64,000 nucleotides of DNA from an uncultured Collinsella sp. (GTDB lineage Bacteria > Actinomycetota > Coriobacteriia > Coriobacteriales > Coriobacteriaceae). Shown here piece after piece: positions 50,267 through 60,447 of the stretch (positions are counted from its first letter, which is position 1; each line of letters begins with the position of its first letter). Position numbers and translations under genes: made by a program. The DNA lies in NCBI GenBank assembly GCA_959599095.1, contig CAUGGC010000001.1, positions 62,001 to 126,000 of the forward strand, given 5' to 3'. The notes under the pieces are model-generated. The model was not told where the DNA came from. It did no database searches and saw only the letters and a program-made list of their open reading frames with translations.

Positions 50267-51523
50267 CTACGAGGTCGGAGCGTTCCTAAATGTATAGTTA
50301 CCCGGAGAGCGCACATTGATATACGTTACGCCCTCTACCTGCGAAAGCAGCTTGGTGACTACGCGCTCCTTCTTGACGATATCGTTCGAATCGCCCAGCG
50401 ACACCTCAATGCCGTTATTGAGGTTTGCCGAGATGGCTTCGACCGAAGGCGTGGAAATATCCTTGACTTGTCCCAAGAACTCGCTCGAAAAACCACGCAC
50501 ATAATCCAAGCCAGCCTTAACGGCCTTGGAGCTCACCGCCTGGCCGGAAACCGGAGCGACATCCGCCGAGACATCAGTCAACAACACCGCGCCATAGTGC
50601 TTAGCGAGCGCCAGCGCGGCATCAATGCCGGTCAGGGTATTTGAGCCCTGCCCTGTCGTGATGACGTTGCCCTGGCCATCCACTTCGACCGACGTCGACA
50701 GCGGGGCGATCCAGGTGTCATCATCCCCGATGGCCCAGGCAAGGTCATCGGAGCTGATATAGGCAATTGCGATGACCTTGCGCTCCATAGGCGTAATGAT
50801 GAGCGTATGCGGGAACTGGCGCTGGACATCCACGCCCGAGACCCACGGGTTCTGCTTGAGGTCCTCGGTAATCTGGTCGGGATCGACGTTAAAAAGCGAC
50901 GTTCCCTCGGGCAAATCGATCAGCTGGATAGCATCGTGCTTCGTCACATGCTCGCTGCCTTGAATCTGAATATCAGTGGCGGTAAACAATCCAGAGTTGA
51001 TCACCACGACGGCAACGACGACGAGCACGGCCAAGACGGCCAGAACGCCGCCCACGATTTTGCCTTTGCCTGTAACGAGAGAAGCGGCGTCTGACGTTTT
51101 ATTTGCCATCGCCCCAAGTGAAGACAACGGGTTGACGCCTTTTTTACCCGAAGGCTTCTTGGCGGTAGCCGGCACCGATGTCAGCGAGCGCGGTTTCGAT
51201 GCGCCCAGCGTGCGACCCGGACGCGCCGCCTTAGTTCCCGTCGAGGGCTTAGGAGTTGCCATGGGACGGGCAGGCTTGGCGCCCATAACAGGCTTTGACG
51301 TCACCGAGGGACGCGAGGACTTTTTTGCGGCCGGACGATTACCGAGCTGAGAGCCGACGACCGGACGACTGGTCTGTCGAGCATGCCCGACAGACTTAGA
51401 GTGCGCGACGGTATTGCGTTGAGGTTTGGCAGGCGCGCCGGAACGCCCTCCGGCGCGGCGGAAGGTGGGTTTCGATGCTCTAGAAGCCGAGGAATTTAAC
51501 TTCCGGTCTGAGCTCGATGCCAT
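50267..51523 (-). CDS. ftsQ: Cell division protein FtsQ/DivIB
   Basis: A bitopic divisome protein that holds FtsL and FtsB partners. The cytoplasmic part (residues 1 to about 153) is unusually long, basic and low-complexity (Lys, Pro, Ala, Arg, Ser). A membrane helix follows at about 154-176 (VGGVLAVLAVLVVVAVVVI). The POTRA domain starts at TATDIQIQGSEHVTKHDAIQ and the beta domain follows with VQRQFPHTLIITPMERKVIAIA. Total length 418, against about 280 in typical relatives. The start overlaps murB by 44 bases. Confidence 0.88.
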   Translation of the reverse strand: MASSSDRKLNSSASRASKPTFRRAGGRSGAPAKPQRNTVAHSKSVGHARQTSRPVVGSQLGNRPAAKKSSRPSVTSKPVMGAKPARPMATPKPSTGTKAARPGRTLGASKPRSLTSVPATAKKPSGKKGVNPLSSLGAMANKTSDAASLVTGKGKIVGGVLAVLAVLVVVAVVVINSGLFTATDIQIQGSEHVTKHDAIQLIDLPEGTSLFNVDPDQITEDLKQNPWVSGVDVQRQFPHTLIITPMERKVIAIAYISSDDLAWAIGDDDTWIAPLSTSVEVDGQGNVITTGQGSNTLTGIDAALALAKHYGAVLLTDVSADVAPVSGQAVSSKAVKAGLDYVRGFSSEFLGQVKDISTPSVEAISANLNNGIEVSLGDSNDIVKKERVVTKLLSQVEGVTYINVRSPGNYTFRNAPTS

Positions 51524-52391
51524 ACGCCTCCCTCACCTTTCCGTGCACATGTCTGATAACCGCGGCAACGTCATCGGCCGAGGCGGTTCCGTTATTAACG
51601 ATAAAATTAGCGTGAACGGGCGAAACTTCCGCGCCGCCAATCGAAAAACCCTTTAATCCACAATCCTCGATAAGCTTGCCCACACTCGCATCGGGCGGGT
51701 TGCGAAAGACCGACCCGCAGGATGCGCGACCCATGGGCTGCGTACGCTTGCGCCTCGTCAGGTACCGCTCCATGCGCTCGCGAATGTCGGCCTTGGGCGC
51801 CGGTTTAAGTTTGAGCACGCACTCGAGGATAATCTCATTGCGGGGAAGGCTACATTCGCGGTAGCCCCAAGTGATCTCGGACCCCGCATAATGCTTGATA
51901 CCGGATGCCGGGTCAAACGTTACGACATCCTCAACCAGCGAGCCAATCCACTCGGTCCGTGTGCCGGCATTCATAGATATCGCACCGCCAACCGAGCCAG
52001 GGATGCCAACGGCAAACTCAAGGCCCGAGAGGCTACGCGACAGGGCATCGTTGACCAGGCGCGCAAACATCACGCCCGCACCGACCGTCAGCGTACAACC
52101 GTCATCGGCAACAACCGTGCGCTGAAACTCACGTCCGAGCGAAATGACGGCACCGCGATAACCGCCATCGGCAACCAGCAGATTGGAGCCCTTGCCGATG
52201 ATGACCCACGGCACCTGCTCGCGATCGAGCACCGCCACGGCGCGGCGGAGGGCATGATAGCTATGGCACGTCACAAAGAGGTCGGCCTTGCCGCCGATAC
52301 GATAGCTCGTATGACGCGCAAGGCGCTCGTCCTCGATCACATCCGTGTCGATCATGCCCGAGAGCGCCATGACGGCGTTAAACAGACCCAT
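51480..52391 (-). CDS. murB: UDP-N-acetylenolpyruvoylglucosamine reductase
   Basis: A flavoenzyme that completes UDP-MurNAc. The 303-residue product has HTSYRIGGKADLFV (residues 27-40), WVIIGKGSNLLVADGGYRG (FAD phosphate binding), LEFAVGIPGSVGGAISMNAGT and RASCGSVFRNP with the catalytic Ser in SCGSVF, followed by SPVHANFIVN. This is the type II (Gram-positive, short) MurB. It starts directly after murC and overlaps ftsQ. Confidence 0.95.
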   Translation of the reverse strand: MGLFNAVMALSGMIDTDVIEDERLARHTSYRIGGKADLFVTCHSYHALRRAVAVLDREQVPWVIIGKGSNLLVADGGYRGAVISLGREFQRTVVADDGCTLTVGAGVMFARLVNDALSRSLSGLEFAVGIPGSVGGAISMNAGTRTEWIGSLVEDVVTFDPASGIKHYAGSEITWGYRECSLPRNEIILECVLKLKPAPKADIRERMERYLTRRKRTQPMGRASCGSVFRNPPDASVGKLIEDCGLKGFSIGGAEVSPVHANFIVNNGTASADDVAAVIRHVHGKVREAYGIELRPEVKFLGF

Positions 52392-52396
52392 TAGAC

Positions 52397-53815
52397 TTAA
52401 GCGTCTTTCTTGGCAGTCAGATACTCGATAAACTCGGGACCGACGGTCGTAACGTCACCGGCACCCATTGTGAGCAGCAGGTCGCCCTCGCCCACCATCT
52501 GCTCGAGCTCCTGATTGAGCTCAAGACGGCTGGAGCAGTACACGACCTCCTTGCCAGGATGCTTGGCGCGCACGGTATCGGCGAGCATCTTAGAGGTGAC
52601 ACCCGGAATGGGCATCTCGCCAGCCGAGAACACATCAATCAGCAGCAGTTTATCGGCATTGGCAAATGCATCGGCAAAGTCGTCGCACAGGGCCTGCAGG
52701 CGCGAATAGCGATGCGGCTGGAACACGACGTCGACGTGCTTGTAGCCCAGCGACGAAGCGGCAGCAAGCGTCGCCTTGATCTCGGTGGGGTGATGGCCGT
52801 AATCATCGACCACGGTGATGCCATCGATATCGCCCACGTGGGTAAAGCGACGGCGGACGCCCTCAAAGCTCGAGAGCGCCTTGGCGGCGGCGTCGATGTC
52901 AAGGCCCAGGACATGGGCGACGGTGAGCACCGCCGTGGCGTTGAGCATGTTGTGGCGACCGGGATTGCTCTTGATCTCCACAGCGTGCTCAGTGCCGTCC
53001 TCAAAGCGAACGATAAAGTCGCTCTGGATGCCCTTGACATCCGGGTGCATGCAGACGATGTCGTTGCTCTCGGCAAAGCCGTAGGAAAGCACGTGACGGC
53101 CCGTCGACTTGGCGAGCTCGACCAGATGCGGGTCCTCACCGCAGACGATGACGGTGCCGTCCTCGCCCACCAGGCTCATGAATTTGGCGAAAGTTGCCTC
53201 GATCTCCTCGATACCCGAGTAGTGATCGAGGTGGTCGGCCTCGACGTTGGTCACAATGACCACGTTGGGGTTCAGGAACAGGAAGGAGCTGTCGGACTCG
53301 TCGGCCTCGGCGACAAAGTAGTCGCCCGAGCCGTTCTTGCCGTTCGTGTCATAGCCCTCGACGATGCCACCGATCAGGAAGCTCGGATCCAGACCCATGC
53401 GGTCGAGCATGGTGGCGCACATCGAAGACGTGGTGGTCTTGCCATGCGTGCCGGCAACAGCGACGGTGGTGTAGCCGTGGCCCAAAGCAGAGAGCATCTT
53501 GGCACGGGGCCACACGGGAATACCAAGCTCGCGAGCGCGCACGAGTTCAGGGTTGGACTCCGGAATAGCGGTGGAGACAACAACCACGTCGGGCTTGACC
53601 TCGTCGATCGTGGCGGCCTCATGGCCCACATGCACCTTCACACCAGCGCGGGTAAGCTGGCGGATATAACGTGACGTCTTAAGGTCGGAGCCGGTAACGG
53701 CATAACCGCGCTCGTGCAGAACGAGGGCGATGCCGCTCATGCCGGCGCCGCCGATACCGATAAAGTGGGCGCTCTTAAACTCGGGCGCGGAGGTTGCAGT
53801 CTGGGAATCAGCCAT
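52397..53815 (-). CDS. murC: UDP-N-acetylmuramate-L-alanine ligase
   Basis: It adds L-Ala to UDP-MurNAc. It has FIGIGGAGMSGIALVLHERGYAVTGSD (UDP-binding N-domain, residues 20-46), the ATP P-loop VAVAGTHGKTTTSSM (about 112), EADESDSSFL and VDDYGHHPTEIKATL in the C-domain, all MurC signatures. The ATG at 53815 follows AAGGAGTACACGAGCAC. 472 residues. murB follows directly and murG precedes after a 97-base gap. Confidence 0.96.
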   Translation of the reverse strand: MADSQTATSAPEFKSAHFIGIGGAGMSGIALVLHERGYAVTGSDLKTSRYIRQLTRAGVKVHVGHEAATIDEVKPDVVVVSTAIPESNPELVRARELGIPVWPRAKMLSALGHGYTTVAVAGTHGKTTTSSMCATMLDRMGLDPSFLIGGIVEGYDTNGKNGSGDYFVAEADESDSSFLFLNPNVVIVTNVEADHLDHYSGIEEIEATFAKFMSLVGEDGTVIVCGEDPHLVELAKSTGRHVLSYGFAESNDIVCMHPDVKGIQSDFIVRFEDGTEHAVEIKSNPGRHNMLNATAVLTVAHVLGLDIDAAAKALSSFEGVRRRFTHVGDIDGITVVDDYGHHPTEIKATLAAASSLGYKHVDVVFQPHRYSRLQALCDDFADAFANADKLLLIDVFSAGEMPIPGVTSKMLADTVRAKHPGKEVVYCSSRLELNQELEQMVGEGDLLLTMGAGDVTTVGPEFIEYLTAKKDA

Positions 53816-53912
53816 GTGCTCGTGTACTCCTTGCGTAAACACTGCCTGTAACCCGTTAACTGTACCGCACCTACCGCATCAGCGCGAGGGCGACCGACGA
53901 TATCCCGTCTAA

Positions 53913-55028
53913 CTAACGCAAACCCTCTACCGCATCCGCCAGAAGAGCGGCGGCCCTATCCTGAGCCAGACCACGCGCCGCCTGACGCATGGCGTCGCGC
54001 GCCGCCGCGTCATCGACCAGGTGCAGCAGTTCATCGGCAAAGGCAAAACCGTCGATATCTGCATCGGCGCAGAGCACGCCGGCCCCGGCGTCGACCAGAT
54101 AACGGGCATTGGTGGTTTGGTGGTCGGCCGTGGCGTGCGGGTACGGCACGAGCACCGAAGGTACGGCGAGTGCAGCAATCTCGGCCACGCTCGATGCGCC
54201 CGAACGCGAGAGCACCAAATCGGCAGCAGCCAGCATATCGCCCATGTTGTCGATGTAAGACTGGACGCGGTAACGCTTCGCCTCCTCGGGCGTCAGCGCC
54301 AAAGCGCGCTCGGTCTCCTCAAAGCCGTCGGCACCCGTCGAATGCAACACATAGAGGTTCTTGCGCGAAAGCAGCTCGTTTTTGAGCGAAACCACGCGCT
54401 CGTTGAGGTGCTGGGCGCCAAGTGAACCGCCAAAGACGAGCAGCAGCGTAGCGTCCTCGGGAACGCCAAGTGCTTTGCGGCCGCGAGCGCGATCGCCCTC
54501 GATCACCGAGCGACGTACGGGGTTGCCGGTCATGAGCACGTGGCCAGGGTCACCTTCGCGCTCAAAGACCGAACGCGCTGCCGGCACCGAGATGCACACG
54601 CGGGCGGCGTGGGAGTTCATCATCTTGTTGGCCAGACCCGGAACAGAGTTCTGCTCATGCAGCAGATACGGAACGCCCGCGCCCTTGCACCACCCCAGCA
54701 GCGGAACCTCGACATAGGCTCCGAAACCGATGGCAGCGTCGGGCTTGCCGACCTTTGAGAAATGACCAGCGAGCGCACGCTTGGCCTTGTTGACACGCCA
54801 CAGCGAGGTCAGCGCCGTCCAAGGACGGGAGCGGTCGAAGCCTGTGACCGTAATGGGCACAAAATCAAACCCAGCCTCGGGGACCAGACGACCCTCGAGC
54901 TTGCGCGACTGGCCCACGAACACAACGTGGTGGCCACGATCACGCAGCTCTTCGGCCAAGGCGAGCGCGGGGTTGATGTGTCCTGCCGTGCCGCCGGCTG
55001 CAATAGCAACGGTCATCTTATCGGTCAT
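53913..55028 (-). CDS. murG: Lipid II synthase (GlcNAc transferase) MurG
   Basis: Membrane-associated glycosyltransferase that adds GlcNAc to lipid I. It has the first glycine loop IAAGGTAGHINPALALAEEL (residues about 8-27), FGAYVEVPLLGWCKGAGVPYLLHEQNSVPG, FGGSLGAQHLNE (second loop) and SRSGASSVAEIAALAVPSVLVPYPHATADHQTTNA, the UDP-GlcNAc site. Start ATG at 55028 after CGAAGGGACTACC, overlapping the ftsW end by 11 bases. 371 residues. Confidence 0.96.
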   Translation of the reverse strand: MTDKMTVAIAAGGTAGHINPALALAEELRDRGHHVVFVGQSRKLEGRLVPEAGFDFVPITVTGFDRSRPWTALTSLWRVNKAKRALAGHFSKVGKPDAAIGFGAYVEVPLLGWCKGAGVPYLLHEQNSVPGLANKMMNSHAARVCISVPAARSVFEREGDPGHVLMTGNPVRRSVIEGDRARGRKALGVPEDATLLLVFGGSLGAQHLNERVVSLKNELLSRKNLYVLHSTGADGFEETERALALTPEEAKRYRVQSYIDNMGDMLAAADLVLSRSGASSVAEIAALAVPSVLVPYPHATADHQTTNARYLVDAGAGVLCADADIDGFAFADELLHLVDDAAARDAMRQAARGLAQDRAAALLADAVEGLR

Positions 55029-56538
55029 GGTAGTCCCTTCGTACACGCGGTCCCTGGTCGTCGGTGCGCAGACGCGCCGACGGGTCCGAGTTCAAATCGA
55101 TTCGATTATATCCGCCGCCCGCGTTGCGAGGGCTGGGGCGCTGAGGACGACCTTGCGGCGCCGTTCGCTGACGCGGGCGGACTGCCGGCTCGGTCGCAGA
55201 GCCATCCAGGACGGTAAAACCGTTACGCGAAGATCGCTCGCCGCGCACGTGGGGCACGCCAGCGGTACTCTCATCCATAACGGCAAAGCTCTCACGGCGG
55301 CGGTCATACTCATCGCGGCGGGCGCTCTCGTACGAAACGCGCAGGATCAACCCGGCAAGCATGAGCGACACAATAATCGACGAACCGCCGTAGCTAATAA
55401 ACGGCAACGGTTTGCCCGTCATGGGAAACACGTTGAGGATGCCCAGCGCGTTAATCAAAAACTGCACCGCGAGAATGACCGCGGAGCCAGACGCCATGAG
55501 CGCGCCCCGACGATCGGTCGCCTGCTCGGCAATGCGAAACGCCGAGTAGATCAGCATCGCAAACACCAAGAAGAACAGCACGGTTCCGACAAAACCGACT
55601 TCCTCGCCAATGATGGCCAGGATGTAGTCATTGTGCGCCTCGGGCAGATACGAGTACTTCATGGTTGAGTTGCCGATGCCACGGCCGAACAGACCGCCCG
55701 AGGCAAAGGCCATGATGGCAAGCGTGGCCTGATAGCCGTCACCATACTCGTCGGCCCAAGGGTTCAAGGCAACCTGAATACGCACCATACGGTACGGCTC
55801 TGCGACAAGCGCAATCACGATCACGAGAATGCCGAAGATTAGCACGCCGATGATAAATCTGGGGTCGAGACCCGCAAACAACGCCATGCACATGAGGGTC
55901 AACAGGATGATCAGGACAGTACCGAAATCGGGCTGGATAAAGATCAGAAAGAGCGAAATGCCCAGGTAGATGCCCATCTTGCGAAGGAATTCGTTGATGT
56001 TGCCACCGGGCGAAAAGAAGCGATCAAGCATGATGGCCGAATACGCAATGGCAAATGGCTTTAAAAACTCGGAAGGCTGGAACTGAATACCGGCGATGTT
56101 GAGCCAGCGCGTGGCGCCGCGGCTGCCGCTGCCCACCAAGAACACCAGAAGCAGTAGCCCTATCATGCCGATAAGGAAGATCCTGAGCACATCCTCCCCA
56201 AACCAGCTGTCCGGCAAAACGCGCACGATGGCAATCAGTGCCAGAACACCGACCACGGCAAACGCGGCCTGTCGACCCAGAAAAAACGTCGCCGAGCCAT
56301 TCTCGTGCAGCGCCTCGACCGAAGACGCCGAGTACACCATCAGCAGGCCAAAGCACACCAAGGTAAACAAGCAGGCCATGAATATCAAACGGGGGCGCAT
56401 GATACGGGCGGGAACGCCGGCAATATAGCGTTCGCTAAACGACTGCCCGCCGCGGCTGGAACGCGGTGTGATGCGACGTGAGGAAGCACGGTCCGAGTCG
56501 GGCCTCCTCATACCTTGTCGGGGGCTCTCCTCTCTCAC
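55018..56538 (-). CDS. ftsW: SEDS-family peptidoglycan polymerase FtsW
   Basis: Septal glycan polymerase paired with FtsI. After a basic N-terminus of about 45 residues it has 10 predicted helices. It shows SRGATRWLNIAGIQFQPSEFLKP (the SEDS active-site region), the LIFIQPDFGT catalytic Asp segment, PEAHNDYILAIIGEEVGFVG and KPLPFISYGGSSI. The C-terminal about 110 residues are cytoplasmic, Arg-rich and low-complexity, much longer than usual. The GTG at 56538 has AGGGG at a good distance. 506 residues. Confidence 0.93.
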   Translation of the reverse strand: MREESPRQGMRRPDSDRASSRRITPRSSRGGQSFSERYIAGVPARIMRPRLIFMACLFTLVCFGLLMVYSASSVEALHENGSATFFLGRQAAFAVVGVLALIAIVRVLPDSWFGEDVLRIFLIGMIGLLLLVFLVGSGSRGATRWLNIAGIQFQPSEFLKPFAIAYSAIMLDRFFSPGGNINEFLRKMGIYLGISLFLIFIQPDFGTVLIILLTLMCMALFAGLDPRFIIGVLIFGILVIVIALVAEPYRMVRIQVALNPWADEYGDGYQATLAIMAFASGGLFGRGIGNSTMKYSYLPEAHNDYILAIIGEEVGFVGTVLFFLVFAMLIYSAFRIAEQATDRRGALMASGSAVILAVQFLINALGILNVFPMTGKPLPFISYGGSSIIVSLMLAGLILRVSYESARRDEYDRRRESFAVMDESTAGVPHVRGERSSRNGFTVLDGSATEPAVRPRQRTAPQGRPQRPSPRNAGGGYNRIDLNSDPSARLRTDDQGPRVRRDYHDR

Positions 56539-56546
56539 CGCAACCC

Positions 56547-57953
56547 CTATTCCATTTGCGATTTCGCCGCAGCGGCAAGCTGAGCCACGTAGTCCTTAAA
56601 CACGCGGCCGCGCTCCTCATAGCCCGAGAACTCATCGAACGAAGAGCAGGCAGGTGATAGTAAGATCACGTCACCACGGCTCGAAAGCGAACGGGCAACG
56701 TCCACGGCGTCGCGCAGGTCATCCGCCTGGGCGATATCCACATCGCCATCGACATCGGCCTCGTCCATAGCGGCGGTGAAGCGCTCGCGCGCATCGCCAA
56801 AGCAGACGACCGAGCGTACGTTATCCATAACAACGCGCGCGAAGTCCGTGAGCGGCGTGCCCTTATCGTGGCCGCCGAGCAGCAAGATCACGTCGTCATC
56901 GGGAAATGCCGTCAGTGCCTTCTCGACCGCATCGGTGTTGGTCGCCTTGGAATCGTTGACGTAGCGCACGCCGTCAATCTCGCCACACGGCTCCACGCGG
57001 TGCTCGAGCGGCTGGAACGAGGCCAGACCGCGGCAGACACCATCGACATCGGCACCGACTGCCAGGGCAGCCGTGGCAGCGCACAGGGCATTGATAACAT
57101 TGTGATGGCCCGAGATCTTGAGCTCGGACGTGGCGACAAGCTGAGTCTCGACGCCCTTCAGACGCACGATCATCTTGCCATCGCGCACAAAGGCGGCATC
57201 CTCGCCCTCAGGCTCGTCAAAGGCAACCTTGCAGATGCGACGACCCGGCGTGTAGATGTACTCATCGAACTCGTGAATGCCGGCGTCTTCGACGTCGACA
57301 ACCACCAGATCGTCATCGACCATATTGTCAAACAGTTTGATCTTGGCAAGCGCATAGTTCTTATGGCTCTTATGCCAGCCCAAGTGGTCGGGAGTGATGT
57401 TGAGCAGCACCGCCACGCGGGGGTGGAGCTCGGTTGTCGTAGCAATCTGATAGCTCGAGAGCTCAGCCACAAACCACTCGTTGTGGGCTCGGCCGTCAAT
57501 CTCGTTGACCGGCGGCTCGCCGATGTTGCCGACAGCAACGCTGGCCTCGCCGGCAGCCTTAAGCAGATAATCAGTCAGCGACGTGGTGGTCGTCTTGCCG
57601 TTGGTGCCCGTGATGGCAATCCAGTTATCGGGCGACAGGCGATAGGCAAACTCGGGCTCGCCCATAATCTGGGCGGCATGCTCGCGCCCGGCCTTAAAGA
57701 AGCCCGAGAACTCCGAGATGCCCGGGCACGTCACGCATACGTCATAGGCGCCCTCGACCTGTTCGGTCCCATAGACAAACGACGCACCAGCAGCCTCGAG
57801 CGCACGCGTGGCGTCATTGGGCTCAGAGGTGCCGCCGCCATACACGGTAACGGCGCTTACGCGCTCGGGATGTGCCAGCGCCCAGCGGGCGACATCGAGA
57901 CCGGATTTGCCCTGACCCAAAACGAGCAGGCTAAAGACATCAGCAAGAGGCAT
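56547..57953 (-). CDS. murD: UDP-N-acetylmuramoylalanine-D-glutamate ligase
   Basis: It adds D-Glu to UDP-MurNAc-L-Ala. It has an N-terminal Rossmann segment LVLGQGKSGLDVARWAL, the ATP-binding loop IAITGTNGKTTTTSLTDYLL (about 110), AELSSYQIATTTELHPRVAVLLNITPDHLG and YVNDSKATNTDAVEKAL with the MurD-specific DSKATN motif. 468 residues. It lies nine bases after mraY; the ribosome site is weak, so coupling to mraY is likely. Confidence 0.96.
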   Translation of the reverse strand: MPLADVFSLLVLGQGKSGLDVARWALAHPERVSAVTVYGGGTSEPNDATRALEAAGASFVYGTEQVEGAYDVCVTCPGISEFSGFFKAGREHAAQIMGEPEFAYRLSPDNWIAITGTNGKTTTTSLTDYLLKAAGEASVAVGNIGEPPVNEIDGRAHNEWFVAELSSYQIATTTELHPRVAVLLNITPDHLGWHKSHKNYALAKIKLFDNMVDDDLVVVDVEDAGIHEFDEYIYTPGRRICKVAFDEPEGEDAAFVRDGKMIVRLKGVETQLVATSELKISGHHNVINALCAATAALAVGADVDGVCRGLASFQPLEHRVEPCGEIDGVRYVNDSKATNTDAVEKALTAFPDDDVILLLGGHDKGTPLTDFARVVMDNVRSVVCFGDARERFTAAMDEADVDGDVDIAQADDLRDAVDVARSLSSRGDVILLSPACSSFDEFSGYEERGRVFKDYVAQLAAAAKSQME

Positions 57954-57962
57954 GAAAGACCA

Positions 57963-58982
57963 CTATCCCAACTGGAAGAACAGGGCAAGGCCAACGGCAC
58001 CAAAGGCCGCAGCGATAATCCAAAAACGGATGACGACCTTGGTCTCGGCCCAGCCCTTCTTTTCGAAATGATGATGGATGGGCGCCATAAGGAAGACGCG
58101 CTTGTGCGTAAAGTGGAAGTAGACAACCTGAATCATGACCGACAGGGTCTCAACGATAAACAGGCCGCCGATGATGAGGGAGACGACCTCGGTGTTGGTC
58201 ATGATGGACGTGCAGGCAAACGCGGCGCCCAGGGCAAGCGAGCCGGTATCGCCCATAAAGATGCTCGCCGGATAGCAGTTGAACCACAGAAAGGCCAAGC
58301 AGGCACCGGCACACGCGGTGCAGAAGATGGACAGGTTCACGTCTCCGTGCAAAAACGCCATGGCAGCCATGGCGAGCATGGCAATCATGGAGGTGCCGCC
58401 GGCAAGACCGTCAAGGCCATCGGTCAGGTTCACGGCATTAGAAAGACCGGCGATCATCAGCCAGCAAAAGACAATGTAGAGCCACGGGAACGAAAGGCCG
58501 CAGATGGTGGTCGAAAGCACGCCAAGGTCAATCGTCAGGCCGCCGGGAAAACGAATCTCGGGGGCGACGCCGCACCAGTTGACGGCAAGTACCGTAAAGG
58601 TGACACAGATAATGGTTAGGCCGATCATCTTGGCATGAGGCGTCAGACCGAGCGAGCGCCCATGCGTAACGGAGGTCAGGTCGTCGATCAGGCCCAGCAC
58701 GCCGGTCGCCAGCGTGGCAAGCAGCACAAGCACGAGCTCGGTGGTGAGCTTGCCCATCAGCAGGCAGGTCAGCGAAATCGCGACGAGAATGACAACGCCA
58801 CCCATGGTGGGCGTTCCCTGCTTAACCAAATGACGCTTGGGGCCGTCGGCACGAACCTGCTGGCCGATACCCTCGACCTTGAGCAGCTTGATCCACCACG
58901 GCATGAGCAGCAGCGCAATGGCAGCGGCGATGCCAAGCCCCAAAAAAGCCTGATACGTTGGATACGAGGGATTGCCGAACAT
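57963..58982 (-). CDS. mraY: Phospho-MurNAc-pentapeptide transferase
   Basis: Polytopic enzyme that makes lipid I on undecaprenyl phosphate. The 339-residue protein has ten helices with QQVRADGPKRHLVKQGTPTMGGVV (cytoplasmic loop B), LIDDLTSVTHGRSLGL (the catalytic DD motif), the NLTDGLDGLAGG motif (about 187) and MAPIHHHFEKKGWAETKVVIRFW near the C-terminus. It starts four bases after the murF stop. Confidence 0.96.
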   Translation of the reverse strand: MFGNPSYPTYQAFLGLGIAAAIALLLMPWWIKLLKVEGIGQQVRADGPKRHLVKQGTPTMGGVVILVAISLTCLLMGKLTTELVLVLLATLATGVLGLIDDLTSVTHGRSLGLTPHAKMIGLTIICVTFTVLAVNWCGVAPEIRFPGGLTIDLGVLSTTICGLSFPWLYIVFCWLMIAGLSNAVNLTDGLDGLAGGTSMIAMLAMAAMAFLHGDVNLSIFCTACAGACLAFLWFNCYPASIFMGDTGSLALGAAFACTSIMTNTEVVSLIIGGLFIVETLSVMIQVVYFHFTHKRVFLMAPIHHHFEKKGWAETKVVIRFWIIAAAFGAVGLALFFQLG

Positions 58983-58985
58983 GGG

Positions 58986-60410
58986 CTAGCACACACCTTC
59001 CACAAAGCGGTCGAGCTCAACAAAGCGGGAACCCTTGACCAGTACAACATCATGTTTTTCAAGCGCGCCGCCCATGCGGTCGAGCACCTGCTGATAATCG
59101 GAGAACACCTGGATGCGGTCCTCGTCCATGCCCATCATGCGCGCGGCATCGGCCATAAGCTGGGCCAGCTCACCACCCACGCACGCCAGCATGTCGAGCT
59201 TCTTGGCGGCGGCATAGGCGCCCACGAGCTCATGCATGCGAGGAGCCTCATCGCCCATCTCGCCCATCTCGCCCAGGATCGCCATGCGAGACCCCGTGCA
59301 CGAAAGCGAGCACAGTAGATCGAGGCCAGCAGCCATGGATTCGGCACTGGCGTTATAGGAATCGTCGATGACGCGGGCACCGCTCTTGGCGCGCTTGATC
59401 TCCTGGCGGTGACCGGTGATCGTGAGGCCCCTAAAAGCAGCATCGATCTGCTCGGGCGTCACGCCCAGGCGATAGGAAACCGCGGCGGCCTTAACGGCAT
59501 TAGGAACGGACTGCACGCCGGGGATGGCAAGCATGGTATCGATCGTCTCACCCTGGCCAAAATCGAGCGTAAAGACCGGACGCCCCTCGTCATCAACACG
59601 AATGTCGCGGGCACGGACCTCATCGTCGTCCGAGACGCCGGCCAGCATAACGTCGATACCAGCAGGCTGGGCGAACGTATCGCGAATGAACGGCGTAAAG
59701 TCGTCCTCACCGCCCAAAACCAGCAGCGGCAAGAAGTCGCCGGCGGCGCACATACCCTGGACAATCTCGGCCTTAGCGCGGGCGATGTTCTCGCGGCTGC
59801 CCAAAATGCCGATGTGAGAGGTACCAATCTTGCTCACGATGGCAAGGTTGGGATTGGCGGACTTGGACAGGCGCTCAATCTCGTGGAAATGGTTCATGCC
59901 CATCTCGAGCACCAGGACCTCGGTATCGGCCGGAGCGGAAAGCACCGTGAGCGGCATGCCGATCAGGTTATTGAAATTGCCCTTGGTGGCCCAGACACGA
60001 TAGCGCTTGGCGAGCACGGCGGCGAGCACGTCCTTGGTCGTCGTCTTGCCGATGGAACCGGTAATGCCAACGACCAGGCAGCCAAGCTCCAGGCGATACG
60101 TGTGCGCCAAACGCAGCAGAAACTCCTCGGGATCATCGGTCAGCAGGATGGCGCACCCCTTGTCCTGCGCCAGCGAGACCAGCTCGGCCTCGGGCTCACG
60201 CGTCATCACGACGGCGCCGGCACCCGACTGGACGGCACGGGAAGCAAAATCATTGCCGTCGACGTTTTCACCGGGAAAGGCGACGAAAATCGTCCCTTCC
60301 TCGACCTGGCGCGAGTCGATAACGCACCCGCGGCATACCCGATCGGCTTCTCCCGTCACGGTTCGGGCCCCTGTTGCGGCCGCGAGGTTGTTGACGGCGA
60401 TCTCTATCAT
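58986..60410 (-). CDS. murF: UDP-MurNAc-tripeptide D-Ala-D-Ala ligase
   Basis: It adds the D-Ala-D-Ala dipeptide. It has CVIDSRQVEEGTIFVAFPGENVDGNDF (N-domain), VVGITGSIGKTTTKDVLAAVLA (P-loop, about residue 108), LVLEMGMNHFHEI and VIDDSYNASAESMAAGLDLL. 474 residues. The ATG at 60410 follows CAGGGGAGCTGCA and is preceded by a plausible promoter. The usual murE gene, which should act just before MurF, is not in the window. Confidence 0.96.
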   Translation of the reverse strand: MIEIAVNNLAAATGARTVTGEADRVCRGCVIDSRQVEEGTIFVAFPGENVDGNDFASRAVQSGAGAVVMTREPEAELVSLAQDKGCAILLTDDPEEFLLRLAHTYRLELGCLVVGITGSIGKTTTKDVLAAVLAKRYRVWATKGNFNNLIGMPLTVLSAPADTEVLVLEMGMNHFHEIERLSKSANPNLAIVSKIGTSHIGILGSRENIARAKAEIVQGMCAAGDFLPLLVLGGEDDFTPFIRDTFAQPAGIDVMLAGVSDDDEVRARDIRVDDEGRPVFTLDFGQGETIDTMLAIPGVQSVPNAVKAAAVSYRLGVTPEQIDAAFRGLTITGHRQEIKRAKSGARVIDDSYNASAESMAAGLDLLCSLSCTGSRMAILGEMGEMGDEAPRMHELVGAYAAAKKLDMLACVGGELAQLMADAARMMGMDEDRIQVFSDYQQVLDRMGGALEKHDVVLVKGSRFVELDRFVEGVC

Positions 60411-60447
60411 TGCAGCTCCCCTGTAAACCTAATAATGCTATCGGCGT

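Noticed and set aside
56868..58619. 583-codon open frame opposite murD/mraY
   Set aside because: Antisense shadow of two canonical genes; no ribosome site or motif.
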